Shown here piece by piece: positions 7,026-15,503 of a DNA stretch of 64,000 nucleotides. A program made the translations under genes and the position numbers. Within the stretch, counting starts at the first letter, position 1. Every line of letters starts with the position of its first letter. The DNA lies in assembly GCF_025061645.1 (NCBI RefSeq), contig NZ_JANYMP010000016.1, positions 180,585-244,584 of the forward strand. The letters are read 5' to 3'. The DNA comes from Umezawaea endophytica (GTDB lineage: Bacteria; Actinomycetota; Actinomycetes; Mycobacteriales; Pseudonocardiaceae). The notes below the pieces were generated by a model. That model had not been told where the DNA came from. It did not search any database and saw only the letters and a program-made list of their open reading frames with translations.

Positions 7026-9038
7026 ATGGATGCGGCACGTGAATTGGTATGGACATCTAGGGTCGGGAGGGTGTCCACACGGCGGCAGTTCATGAAGTTC
7101 GGCCTCGCGGCAGCGGCCACTCCACTACTCCCCCTGGGCTTCGCGGAAGCGGTAGCCGACATCGACGCGGCGGCGAACGGGCAGCCGTTCGCCTCCTACT
7201 GGCACCCCAACACGCTCCTGGCCTGGGACCCGGCCACGGACCCCGACGCCAGGTTCAACCGCAGCTCCGTCCCGCTCGCCCCCAGGGTGGTGCCCGCGCG
7301 TCCCGCCAACGCGCACGCGCGCCCCGGTGAGGCGAAGGTGCAGTCGCTGGTCGCGTACGCGCCGACCAGCGACAACCCCGCGCAGGGCGCGCCGAGCATG
7401 AACTACTACGCGACGAACTACTGGCAGTACATGGACACCCTCGTCTTCTGGGGCGGGTCGGCGTCCGAGGGGCTGATCCTGGCCCCGAACCCGACGGTCA
7501 CGGACGCCGCGCACCGCAACGGCGTCAAGGTGATCGGCAACGTGTTCCTGCCGCCGACCGCGTACGGCGGCCGGATCCAGTGGGTGCGGGACTTCGTGCA
7601 GCGCGACGGCGACCGGTTCCCGGTGGCGGACAAGCTGATCGAGGTCGCCAGGCACCACGGCTTCGACGGCTGGTTCATCAACCAGGAGACGGCGGGCGGT
7701 GACACGGCGCTCGCGTCGACCATGCGCGACTTCATGGTGTACCTGGAGGCCAGTGGCCTGCACACCATCTGGTACGACGCCATGACGAGGACCGGCAGCG
7801 TGAGCTGGCAGAACGCCCTGACCGCCGCCAACCAGCAGTTCCTCCAGGACGGCGCCCAGCGGTCCAGCGACGAGATGTTCCTCAACTTCTGGTGGAGCGC
7901 GACGGGTCTGGCCAACTCCGCCGCGCTGGCCAGGACGCTGGGGCGCGACCCGTACGAGCTGTACTCCGGCGTGGACGTGGAGTCCAACGGCTACAACACC
8001 TCCGTCGGCTGGGCGTCGGTGTTCCCGGAGGGCAGGCCGCACGTCACCTCGCTCGGCTTCTACCGTCCCGAGTGGACCTTCAAGAGCTCGACCAGCCCGG
8101 CCGACTTCTACGCGCGGGACAACAGGTTCTGGATCGGTCCGAACGGCGACCCGGCCGACACGACGTCCACGGCGGCCTGGAAGGGCGTCGCCCACTACGT
8201 CACCGAGCTGACCCCGATCACGACCCTGCCGTTCGTCACGAACTTCAACACCGGCCACGGCAGGAAGTTCGCGGTGGGCGGCCAGGTCCTCAACCCGAAC
8301 CCGTGGAACAACCTGAGCCTCCAGGACGTGCTGCCCACGTGGCGCTGGAGCGTCCAGTCGACCGGCACGAAGGTGGTCCCGAGCCTGGACTGGGACACCC
8401 CGTGGGACGGCGGCACGTCCCTCAAGATCACCGGGACCCCCAGCGCCGACAACGACGTCCGCCTGTTCGCCACGCGGCTCCCGTTGACCGCGGAGAGTTC
8501 CGTCGAGCTGGTCTTCACGACCGCCGCCGAGGGCGCGTCCCGGCTGCGGATCGGCCTCCAGTTCGCCGACGCGCCGGACACGACGGAGTTCCTGGACATC
8601 GGCACGTCCGCGGGCGGCTGGCAGCGCAAGACGTTCACGCTGACCGCCCACGCGGGCCGCGAGCTGGTCGGGATCTCCCTGCGCGTCACGGCGGGGGCGG
8701 AGTTCACCGGGTACGTCGGCAGGCTCGGCGTCCACGCGAGCTGCACGCCGGACCCGGTCGCGGCTCCGGGCGCGGTCACGGTCGAGCAGGTCGCCCAGGT
8801 CGACGCGACCACCGCCGCGCTGCGGCTGAGCTGGGTCCGGTCGACCGGCGCCGTCCGGCAGTACCGCGTGTACCAGCGGAACGCCGACGGGACGCGGGCG
8901 TTCCTCGGCGGCACCCCGAACGACGCCTACTACGTCCCGGCGGTCGCGAAGGCCGCGGGTGAGGCGATCACCGTGGAGGTGGTCGCCGTGAGCGAGGCGT
9001 TCGCCACCTCCACGGCCAGTGGGGTCACCGTGCCGTGA
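7026..9038 (+). CDS. Secreted GH85 endo-beta-N-acetylglucosaminidase (Tat signal)
   Basis: A 670-residue enzyme predicted to cleave the chitobiose core of N-glycans. The GH85 catalytic block is 'FDGWFINQE', giving N219 and E221, the Asn-x-Glu pair used for substrate-assisted catalysis in Endo-A. The surrounding 'VKVIGNVFLPP' and 'YYATNYWQYMDTLVFWGG' are family hallmarks. A Tat-type signal 'TRRQFMKFGLAAAATPLLPLGFAEA' (shown here only to name its twin-Arg and hydrophobic core) indicates export folded. A jelly-roll-like region at about 440-570 and a fibronectin-III-like tail from about 580 follow. The start is uncertain: ATG 7026 has no RBS, while GTG 7071 (just before the twin arginines) abuts GGGAGG. 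The 3' end overlaps the convergent fecE-like gene by 14 bp. Confidence 0.85.
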   Translation: MDAARELVWTSRVGRVSTRRQFMKFGLAAAATPLLPLGFAEAVADIDAAANGQPFASYWHPNTLLAWDPATDPDARFNRSSVPLAPRVVPARPANAHARPGEAKVQSLVAYAPTSDNPAQGAPSMNYYATNYWQYMDTLVFWGGSASEGLILAPNPTVTDAAHRNGVKVIGNVFLPPTAYGGRIQWVRDFVQRDGDRFPVADKLIEVARHHGFDGWFINQETAGGDTALASTMRDFMVYLEASGLHTIWYDAMTRTGSVSWQNALTAANQQFLQDGAQRSSDEMFLNFWWSATGLANSAALARTLGRDPYELYSGVDVESNGYNTSVGWASVFPEGRPHVTSLGFYRPEWTFKSSTSPADFYARDNRFWIGPNGDPADTTSTAAWKGVAHYVTELTPITTLPFVTNFNTGHGRKFAVGGQVLNPNPWNNLSLQDVLPTWRWSVQSTGTKVVPSLDWDTPWDGGTSLKITGTPSADNDVRLFATRLPLTAESSVELVFTTAAEGASRLRIGLQFADAPDTTEFLDIGTSAGGWQRKTFTLTAHAGRELVGISLRVTAGAEFTGYVGRLGVHASCTPDPVAAPGAVTVEQVAQVDATTAALRLSWVRSTGAVRQYRVYQRNADGTRAFLGGTPNDAYYVPAVAKAAGEAITVEVVAVSEAFATSTASGVTVP

Positions 9039-9843
9039 GGGTCTCGGCGACCGGGACCCGCTGCCGCCTCAGCGGCACGATCAGCGGCGTCCCGGTCTCC
9101 GGGTCGGGCACCACCCGGCACGGCAGGCCGAACACGTCCTCGACCAGCTCGGCCGTCACGATCTCGGTCGGGTTCCCCTGCGCCACGATGCCCTCGCCGG
9201 GCTTCATCGCGATCAGGTGGGTCGCGTAGCGGCACGCCTGGTTGAGGTCGTGCAGCACGGCCACCAGCGTGTGGCCGCCGTGCTCGTGCAGGTCGGCGCA
9301 CAGGTCGAGCACCTCGACCTGGTGCGCGATGTCGAGGAACGTCGTCGGCTCGTCCAGCAGCAGGATCGAGGTCTCCTGCGCCAGCACCATCGCGAGCCAG
9401 ACCCGCTGCCGCTGGCCGCCGGACAGTTCGTCGAGCATCCGGTCGGACAGGTCCAGCACGTTCGTCAGCCGCATCGCCTCGGTGACCACGGACTCGTCCT
9501 GCTCGGACCACTGCTTGAGCAGCCGCTGGTGCGGGTACCGGCCGCGCGCCACCAGCTCGCCCACGGTGATCCCGCCGGGCGCGATGGACGTCTGCGGCAG
9601 CAGGCCGAGCCTGCGCGCGACCTCCTTCGACCGGTAGGTCGTGATGACCTCGCCGTCCAGGTACACCGCGCCCAGCTTCGGCTTCAGCATGCGCGCCAAC
9701 GCCTTCAGCAGCGTCGACTTGCCGCACGCGTTCGGGCCGACGATGACCGTGAACGACCCGTCGGGGATGACGACGCCGAGCCCCTCGGCGACCGTGCGCT
9801 CGTCGTAGGCGAGCGTGAGGTCCTCCGCACGCAGTCGCGTCAT
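9025..9843 (-). CDS. Iron-siderophore ABC importer, ATP-binding protein (FecE/FepC-like)
   Basis: A 272-residue ABC ATPase. Walker A is GPNACGKST (36-44), the signature is LSGGQRQR (140-147), Walker B is LLLDEPT (161-167) and the H-loop is 'VLHDLNQA'. The 'IVPDGSF...LARML' spacing and the HDLNQACRYAT segment are typical of FecE/FepC proteins that power uptake of ferric siderophores. It is the last gene of a three-gene leftward operon and overlaps the permease upstream by ATGA. AGGGGG precedes the ATG at 9843. With the two FecCD permeases and the binding protein at 35300-36331 it would make a complete importer. Confidence 0.92.
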   Translation of the reverse strand: MTRLRAEDLTLAYDERTVAEGLGVVIPDGSFTVIVGPNACGKSTLLKALARMLKPKLGAVYLDGEVITTYRSKEVARRLGLLPQTSIAPGGITVGELVARGRYPHQRLLKQWSEQDESVVTEAMRLTNVLDLSDRMLDELSGGQRQRVWLAMVLAQETSILLLDEPTTFLDIAHQVEVLDLCADLHEHGGHTLVAVLHDLNQACRYATHLIAMKPGEGIVAQGNPTEIVTAELVEDVFGLPCRVVPDPETGTPLIVPLRRQRVPVAETLTAR

Positions 9844-10904
9844 CGTGCGATCCCCCTCCGCCATTCGTGCGCCAGCAGCCAGACCAGGTAGAGCCCGCCG
9901 AGCGCGCCGGTCGCGATGCCGACCGGGAGCTGGGCGGGCGAGAACAGCCGTTGCACAGCGAAGTCGCCCGCGACGAGCAGCAGGGCGCCCATGAGCGCGG
10001 TCGGGACCAGGCCCGCGCCCGCGGACCCGGTGAGCCTGCGGGCCAACTGCGGCGCGGCCAGCGCGAGGAACGACACGGGACCGGCGGCGGCGGTCGCCAC
10101 GGCGGCCAGCCCGACGCTGATCGCGATCAGCACGAGCCGGGTGCGCTCGGAGTCGACGCCGAGGCCCTTGGCCGTGGCGTCGCCCATCTCCATCAGCGCC
10201 AGGCGCCGCCCGAAGTACAGGGCCAGTGGCAGCAGCACGGCGACGGCGACGCCGACGACCTGAACGTGGTCCCAGCCGCGGCCGTTGAGCCCGCCGACCT
10301 GCCACGCCTGCGCGGCGATGGCGTCGGTCAGCGACGCGCGGGTGATCAGGTACTTGTTCAGCGACAGCATGATGAAGCTGACCCCGATGCCGATGAGGAT
10401 CAGCCGGAATCCCTGCACGCCCCGTTTGAACGCCAGCAGGTAGACCACGACCGCCGTCGCCACGCCGCCGACGAGCGCGCCCGCGCCGACCTGGACCATG
10501 CTGCCGTCGACCAGGACGATCACCAGGATCGCGCCGGTCGCCGCGCCCTGGGTGAACCCGATGATGTCCGGGCTCGCGAGCGGGTTGCCGGACAGGCTCT
10601 GGAGGATGCCGCCGCTGACCGCGAGCGCGGCCCCGACCAGGACTCCGGTCACGAGCCGGGGCAGCCGCAGCGTGAGCACGATGAAGTCCGACGCGCCGTC
10701 GCCATGGCCGATCAGGGACCTGACCACCTCCGAGACGGTCAGCTCGAAGTCGCCGCTGGTCATCGTGACCAGGCTCAGCCCGACGAGCGCGGCCAGCAGC
10801 GCGAGGCCCACCACGACCGCGCGCTCGGCGAACCGGAAGGAGACGAACCCGGTCCGGACGACCCGGCCGCGGACCGCTCGCCGGTCCCGCGCGGGCGCGC
10901 TCAC
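9840..10904 (-). CDS. Iron-siderophore ABC importer permease (FecD-like)
   Basis: A 354-residue FecCD-family permease with about nine or ten hydrophobic helices. Family landmarks are visible: 'LRLPRLVTGVLVGAALAVSG' and 'LQSLSGNPLASPDIIGFTQGA' in the first third, and 'GPVSFLALAAPQLARRLTG' near the C-terminal third, the coupling region contacting the ATPase. It forms the membrane channel together with the neighbouring permease. The GTG start overlaps the upstream stop (GTGA), and the end overlaps the ATPase start (ATGA). Confidence 0.92.
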   Translation of the reverse strand: MSAPARDRRAVRGRVVRTGFVSFRFAERAVVVGLALLAALVGLSLVTMTSGDFELTVSEVVRSLIGHGDGASDFIVLTLRLPRLVTGVLVGAALAVSGGILQSLSGNPLASPDIIGFTQGAATGAILVIVLVDGSMVQVGAGALVGGVATAVVVYLLAFKRGVQGFRLILIGIGVSFIMLSLNKYLITRASLTDAIAAQAWQVGGLNGRGWDHVQVVGVAVAVLLPLALYFGRRLALMEMGDATAKGLGVDSERTRLVLIAISVGLAAVATAAAGPVSFLALAAPQLARRLTGSAGAGLVPTALMGALLLVAGDFAVQRLFSPAQLPVGIATGALGGLYLVWLLAHEWRRGIAR

Positions 10905-11935
10905 AGCTCCGCCAGCTTGCGGCGGCGGCACAGGGCGATGAAGACGGGGGCGCCGAGGAACGCGGTGACGATGCCCACCTGGAGTTCCGAGGGCGCGATG
11001 ACCACGCGGCCCACGACGTCCGCGCCGATCAGCAGGATCGGCGCCAGCACCAGCGAGTACGGCAGCACCCACCGCTGGTCCGGCCCGACGATCATCCTCG
11101 CCACGTGCGGGATGGTCAGGCCGATGAACGCGATGGGGCCCGCGGCGGCCGTGGCCGCACCGCACAGCAGCGTGACGGCGAGCGCTCCGATCGCGCGGGT
11201 GCGGCCGAGGTTCGCGCCCAGCGCCTTGCCGGTCTGGTCGCCGAGCGCCAGCACGTTGAGCGACCTGGCGAGGCCGAGCGCGAGGCCGACGCCCACCAGG
11301 ATGAACGGCGCGACCTGCGTGACGGCGTCCATCTTGCGGCCCGCCAGCGCGCCGACGTCCCAGAAGCGGAAGGCGTTGAACGCCTGGGTGTCCAGCACCA
11401 GCACCGCGGAGACGAACGCCACCAGCACGGCGGTGATCGCCGCTCCCGCGAGCACGAGCCGTTCCGGGGTGGCGGCCGACCGGCCGGACGAGCCCAGGAC
11501 GTAGACGACGACCGAGGCCGCGGCGGCGCCCGCGAAGGCGAACCAGATGTAGCCGGTGACGGTCGTGATGCCGGTGAACGCGATGGCGACCACCACGGCG
11601 GCCGACGCGCCCATCTCGACGCCCAGCAGGCCGGGGTCGGCGAGCGGGTTGCGGGTCAGCGCCTGCATCAGCGCGCCCGCCAAGCCCAGCGCCCCGCCGA
11701 CGAGCACGCCCATCACGCCGCGCGGGACGCGCAGGTCGTGGATGATCACGGCTTCGGTGGAGCCGTCGTTGTGCAGCAGGACCTGCCAGGTGTCGCCGAA
11801 CGGGATGTTCCGCGTGCCGACCCACAGGCTAAGGATGAACACGAACACCAGCACCCCGACGGCGATCAGCAGACCCACCGCGCGGACCGCGTGGCTGGTG
11901 CCACCTCGTGGCCGGACCTGCACCGCGGCGCCCAC
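10901..11935 (-). CDS. Iron-siderophore ABC importer permease (FecC-like)
   Basis: A 344-residue FecCD-family permease. It contains 'LRVPRGVMGVLVGGALGLAG' with 'QALTRNPLADPGLLGVEMGA', and the later 'GPIAFIGLTIPHVARMIVG' coupling segment. The first transmembrane helix follows a short basic N-terminus. The GTG start at 11935 has AGGGGAG upstream. It is the first gene of the importer operon, and its start lies about 50 bp from an iron box at 11983-12001, so repression by an IdeR/DmdR-type regulator is likely. Confidence 0.92.
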   Translation of the reverse strand: MGAAVQVRPRGGTSHAVRAVGLLIAVGVLVFVFILSLWVGTRNIPFGDTWQVLLHNDGSTEAVIIHDLRVPRGVMGVLVGGALGLAGALMQALTRNPLADPGLLGVEMGASAAVVVAIAFTGITTVTGYIWFAFAGAAAASVVVYVLGSSGRSAATPERLVLAGAAITAVLVAFVSAVLVLDTQAFNAFRFWDVGALAGRKMDAVTQVAPFILVGVGLALGLARSLNVLALGDQTGKALGANLGRTRAIGALAVTLLCGAATAAAGPIAFIGLTIPHVARMIVGPDQRWVLPYSLVLAPILLIGADVVGRVVIAPSELQVGIVTAFLGAPVFIALCRRRKLAEL

Positions 11936-11982
11936 CGCATCTCCCCTGTGTCGAAGCCGACCTCCTGACCATCGACCAGATT

Positions 11983-12001
11983 AGCGTAGCCTTACCTACC
12001 G
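11983..12001. promoter_or_regulatory. Iron box (IdeR/DmdR operator) between importer and exporter genes
   Basis: TTAGCGTAGCCTTACCTAC matches the actinobacterial iron-box consensus TTAGGTTAGGCTAACCTAA at roughly 14 of 19 positions. It sits between the divergent importer operon (start 11935) and exporter operon (start 12037), so one site could control both. Confidence 0.75.
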
Positions 12002-12036
12002 TCCCGTTTGGCCGTCCGAATGCATGGGGTGGGTTA

Positions 12037-13728
12037 GTGCGCGCCGGAGAACCTACGGGTCGCGACGTCCTGAGGTCCGCGATCAAGGGCCAGTGGCGCA
12101 ACGTCACCGCGGCGTCGATAGCCGGAGCGGGGCACCAGGCGGGCGAGGCGCTCGTGCCGGTGATCATCGGCGTGGTGATCGACCGCGCGGTGTCGACCGG
12201 CGCGACCGTCGAACTGGTCTGGTGGCTGGTGGCGCTCGGCGTGGTGTTCGCGGTGCTGTCGTTCAGCTTCCGCGTCAGCCTCCAGGCCGGGGAGCTGGCC
12301 TCCGAGAAGGCCGCGCACGCGTTGCGGCTGCGGTTGACCGAGCGGGTGCTCGACCACCGCGGCGGGGCCAAGACGGGCAGGCTCGCCGGTGGTCTGGTCA
12401 CCATCGCGACCAGCGACGCGCTGCGCGTCGGCCACGTCAACCGCGCCCTGCCCACGGCCGTCGCGGCGGGCACTGGCCTGCTGGTCGGCGCCGTCGCGCT
12501 GCTGCGGGTTTCCGTGGTCCTCGGGCTGGTCGTGCTGGTCGCCACCCCCCTGCTGCTCGGCCTCGCGCACCTGCTCGGCAAGCCGCTCGAACGGCGCAGC
12601 GAAGCCGAGCAGGAACGGGCCGCGAACGCGTCCGGCATCGCGGCCGACCTGGTCGCGGGCCTGCGCTCGCTCAAGGGCATCGGCGCCGAGCGCGCCGCCG
12701 TCGACCGCTACCGCGGCACCAGCCAGGGCTCGAAGGACGCGGCCATCCGGTCCGCCACCGCGCAGGCGTTCCTGGACGGTTCGATGCTCGCGGTCACCGG
12801 GCTGCTGCTGGCGCTGATCGCGCTGGTCGGCGGCACGCTCGCCGCCGACGGCTCGATCACGATCGGCGAACTGGTCGCCGCCGTCGGCCTCGCCCAGTTC
12901 CTGCTGTGGCCGCTGAACGTCATCTCGTGGGTCAACGGCGCGTTCGCGATGGGCCGCGCGTCGGCCGACCGGATCGCCTCGGTCCTCTCCGCGCCCTCCG
13001 CGCTGGGGGCCGGGTCCGCCGACGTGGCCACGCCGGTCGCGGGCGGTATCCGCCTGCGCGGCCTCACCCACGGCACGCTGCGCGGCGTCGACCTCGACAT
13101 CGCGCCGGGCGAACTGGTCGGCGTCGTGGCGGCCGACCCGGCGGACGCGACGGCGCTGCTGCACTGCCTGGCCCGCGAGGTCGACCCGGCTTCGGGGTCC
13201 GTGGAGCTGGACGGCGTCGCGCTGTCCACAGTGGACCCGGCTCGGGTGCGGGCCGCGATCCTCGTGGCCGCCCACGAGGCCGACCTGTTCTCCGACAGCG
13301 TGGTGGACAACATCCGCGCCGTGTCGGCGAAGCAGTCGGACGTCGACCTGGCGATGACCGCGGCGGCCGTGGACGACGTCGCCGAAGCCCTGCCGCAGGG
13401 CGCCGACACGATCGTCGCCGAACGCGGCAGGTCGCTGTCCGGCGGGCAGCGCCAACGGGTCGCGCTCGCCCGCGCGCTGGCCGCCGCTCCCCCGGTGCTG
13501 GTGGTGCACGACCCGACGACCGCCATCGACGCCGTCACCGAGATGGCGCTGGCGCGGGGCATCCGCGAGATGCGCCTCGGCCGGACCACGATCGTCGTGG
13601 CGACCAGTCCGGCTCTGCTCGCGGTGGCGGACCGGGTCGTCGTCCTGACCGATGGCCTGCTGACCGCGGAGGGCACGCACGCGTCCCTCGTGGCGCACGC
13701 CGACTACCGCGCGGCGGTGCTGTCGTGA
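12037..13728 (+). CDS. Heterodimeric ABC exporter, subunit with degenerate Walker motifs
   Basis: A 563-residue half-transporter: an N-terminal six-helix exporter domain (to about residue 320) and a nucleotide-binding domain. The P-loop region (about 362-373) reads GVVAADPADATALL, with no G-x-G-K-S/T. The Walker B region reads 'VLVVHDPTTAID', with His and Asp where D-E is normal. The signature LSGGQRQRV (from 467) is intact. This is the pattern of the non-catalytic Walker subunit of an asymmetric exporter (TM287/288, TAP type). The GTG start at 12037 follows GGGGTGGG. The partner gene follows after 23 bp. The likely role is siderophore export, or IrtAB-like uptake, because of the adjacent iron box. 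Confidence 0.82.
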   Translation: MRAGEPTGRDVLRSAIKGQWRNVTAASIAGAGHQAGEALVPVIIGVVIDRAVSTGATVELVWWLVALGVVFAVLSFSFRVSLQAGELASEKAAHALRLRLTERVLDHRGGAKTGRLAGGLVTIATSDALRVGHVNRALPTAVAAGTGLLVGAVALLRVSVVLGLVVLVATPLLLGLAHLLGKPLERRSEAEQERAANASGIAADLVAGLRSLKGIGAERAAVDRYRGTSQGSKDAAIRSATAQAFLDGSMLAVTGLLLALIALVGGTLAADGSITIGELVAAVGLAQFLLWPLNVISWVNGAFAMGRASADRIASVLSAPSALGAGSADVATPVAGGIRLRGLTHGTLRGVDLDIAPGELVGVVAADPADATALLHCLAREVDPASGSVELDGVALSTVDPARVRAAILVAAHEADLFSDSVVDNIRAVSAKQSDVDLAMTAAAVDDVAEALPQGADTIVAERGRSLSGGQRQRVALARALAAAPPVLVVHDPTTAIDAVTEMALARGIREMRLGRTTIVVATSPALLAVADRVVVLTDGLLTAEGTHASLVAHADYRAAVLS

Positions 13729-13751
13729 CGACCGGATCCGAGGAGGAAGCC

Positions 13752-15503
13752 ATGTCCACCCGCGAACTCCTCCCCACCGCGAGCGCCGCGCAGACCTGGG
13801 CGGCCGTGCGGGTGATGCTGCGCGAGCGCCGCCTGCTCGCCGCCTCGACGATCGCCGTGCTGCTCGCGGGCACCGGCGTGGGCCTGGCCACCGCCCCGCT
13901 GCTGGGCGACATCGTCGACCTGGTCGCCACGCGGCAGCCGTCGAGCGCCATCACCACCCCGGTCGTGCTGCTCGCGCTGGTCGCCGTCGCGCAGGGCGGC
14001 GCGACCGCGTTGGGCGCGGCGCTGATCTCCCGGCTCGGCGAGGGGATGCTGGCGCAGTTGCGCGAGCGGTTCATCGACCGCGCGCTGAACCTGCCGTTGG
14101 AGCAGGTCGAGCGAGCCGGATCCGGTGACCTGACCGCACGGGTGACCGGCGACGTCACGAAGATCGCCGAGGCCGTGCGCCAGGCGCTGCCGCTGATGGC
14201 GCGGTCCGCGTTGACGATCGTGCTGACGTTGGGCGCGTTGGCCGTGCTGGACTGGCGGTTCGCGCTGGCGGTGCTCGTCGCCGCGCCCGTGCAGGTCCTC
14301 ACGCTGCGCTGGTACGGCCGCGGTGCCAAGACCATGTACAGCGCCGAGCGGATCGCGATCGGCGAGCAGCAGCAACAACTCCTGGAGACCATCGGCGGCT
14401 CGTCGACCGTGCGCGCCTTCGGGTTGGCCGACGACCACGTGCGGCGCGTGACCGAGCGGTCGAGCCACGCGGTCGGGATGACCATGCGGTGCATCAGGCT
14501 GCTGGGCGGCTTCTTCAGCAGGCTGAACCTCGCCGAGTACGTCGGCCTGTCGGCGCTGCTGGTCACCGGTTTCTTCCTGGCGGGCAACGGAACCGCCACC
14601 ATCGGCACCGCCACGGCCGCCGCGCTGTACTTCCACAGCCTGTTCAACCCGATCAACGCCGCCCTGTCGCTCGCCGACGACGCCCAGTCCGCCGCCGCCA
14701 GCCTGTCGCGGCTCGTCGGGGTGGCGGACCGGCCCGAGGTGCCGTCCGACGACACCGGCACGGCGCTGACGGACACGACCGTCAAGGTCTCCTCAGTCGG
14801 CCACGCCTACGAGACCGGCCACGACGTCCTGGACGACATCACCCTCGACCTGGCGCCCGGTGAACGGGTCGCGCTGGTCGGCGCGAGCGGCGCGGGCAAG
14901 ACCACCCTGGCCAAGCTGATCGCGGGCGTCCACCAGCCGACGCGCGGCACGATCACGTTCGGCGGCACGGACGTCCTCGACCTCGACCAGGCCACCACCC
15001 GACGGACCATCGCGCTGATCACGCAGGAGGTCCACGTCTTCTCGGGCCCGCTGTCCGACGACCTCCGCCTCGCGAAGCCCACCGCCACCGACGCCGAGGT
15101 GCACGCCGCCCTCGACCGCGTCGGCGCGCTGCCGTGGGCGCGGGCACTGCCCGACGGACTCGCCACCGTCGTCGGCGAGGGCGGCCACCGCCTGACCGTC
15201 GCACAGGCCCAACAGTTGGCCCTGGCCCGCTTGGTGCTGGCCGATCCCCCCATCGCCGTCCTGGACGAGGCCACCGCCGACGCGGGCAGCGCGGGAGCCA
15301 GGGTGTTGGAGACCGCCGCCACGGCGGCGTTGGAGGGCCGCAGCGGGCTACTGGTGGCCCATCGGCTGACGCAGGCGGCGGGCGCGGATCGGGTGGTCGT
15401 GCTGGATCACGGGCGGGTCGTGGAGAGCGGGACGCACGCGGAACTGGTGGCTGCCGGTGGCCGGTACGCGGAACTGTGGGCGGCTTGGTCGGACCAGCGC
15501 TAG
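13752..15503 (+). CDS. Heterodimeric ABC exporter, subunit with intact Walker motifs and degenerate signature
   Basis: A 583-residue half-transporter with six membrane helices and an ATPase domain. Walker A is GASGAGKT (377-384) and Walker B is 'IAVLDEAT' with catalytic Glu (about 501-508). The signature is LTVAQ (481-485) instead of LSGGQ. It therefore complements the upstream subunit: its Walker motifs face the intact signature of the partner, and the second composite site is degenerate on both sides. AGGAGG lies 6 bp before the ATG. The stop TAG shares the CTAG tetranucleotide with the stop of the convergent next gene. The substrate is probably the siderophore made at 20-38 kb (inference from the iron box and context). 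Confidence 0.85.
   Translation: MSTRELLPTASAAQTWAAVRVMLRERRLLAASTIAVLLAGTGVGLATAPLLGDIVDLVATRQPSSAITTPVVLLALVAVAQGGATALGAALISRLGEGMLAQLRERFIDRALNLPLEQVERAGSGDLTARVTGDVTKIAEAVRQALPLMARSALTIVLTLGALAVLDWRFALAVLVAAPVQVLTLRWYGRGAKTMYSAERIAIGEQQQQLLETIGGSSTVRAFGLADDHVRRVTERSSHAVGMTMRCIRLLGGFFSRLNLAEYVGLSALLVTGFFLAGNGTATIGTATAAALYFHSLFNPINAALSLADDAQSAAASLSRLVGVADRPEVPSDDTGTALTDTTVKVSSVGHAYETGHDVLDDITLDLAPGERVALVGASGAGKTTLAKLIAGVHQPTRGTITFGGTDVLDLDQATTRRTIALITQEVHVFSGPLSDDLRLAKPTATDAEVHAALDRVGALPWARALPDGLATVVGEGGHRLTVAQAQQLALARLVLADPPIAVLDEATADAGSAGARVLETAATAALEGRSGLLVAHRLTQAAGADRVVVLDHGRVVESGTHAELVAAGGRYAELWAAWSDQR

Noticed and set aside
12024..15503. One continuous 1159-codon plus frame across both exporter genes
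   Set aside because: Its first half is out of frame with the real first subunit and reads as Arg/Gly-rich nonsense; only from 13752 does it encode the second subunit.
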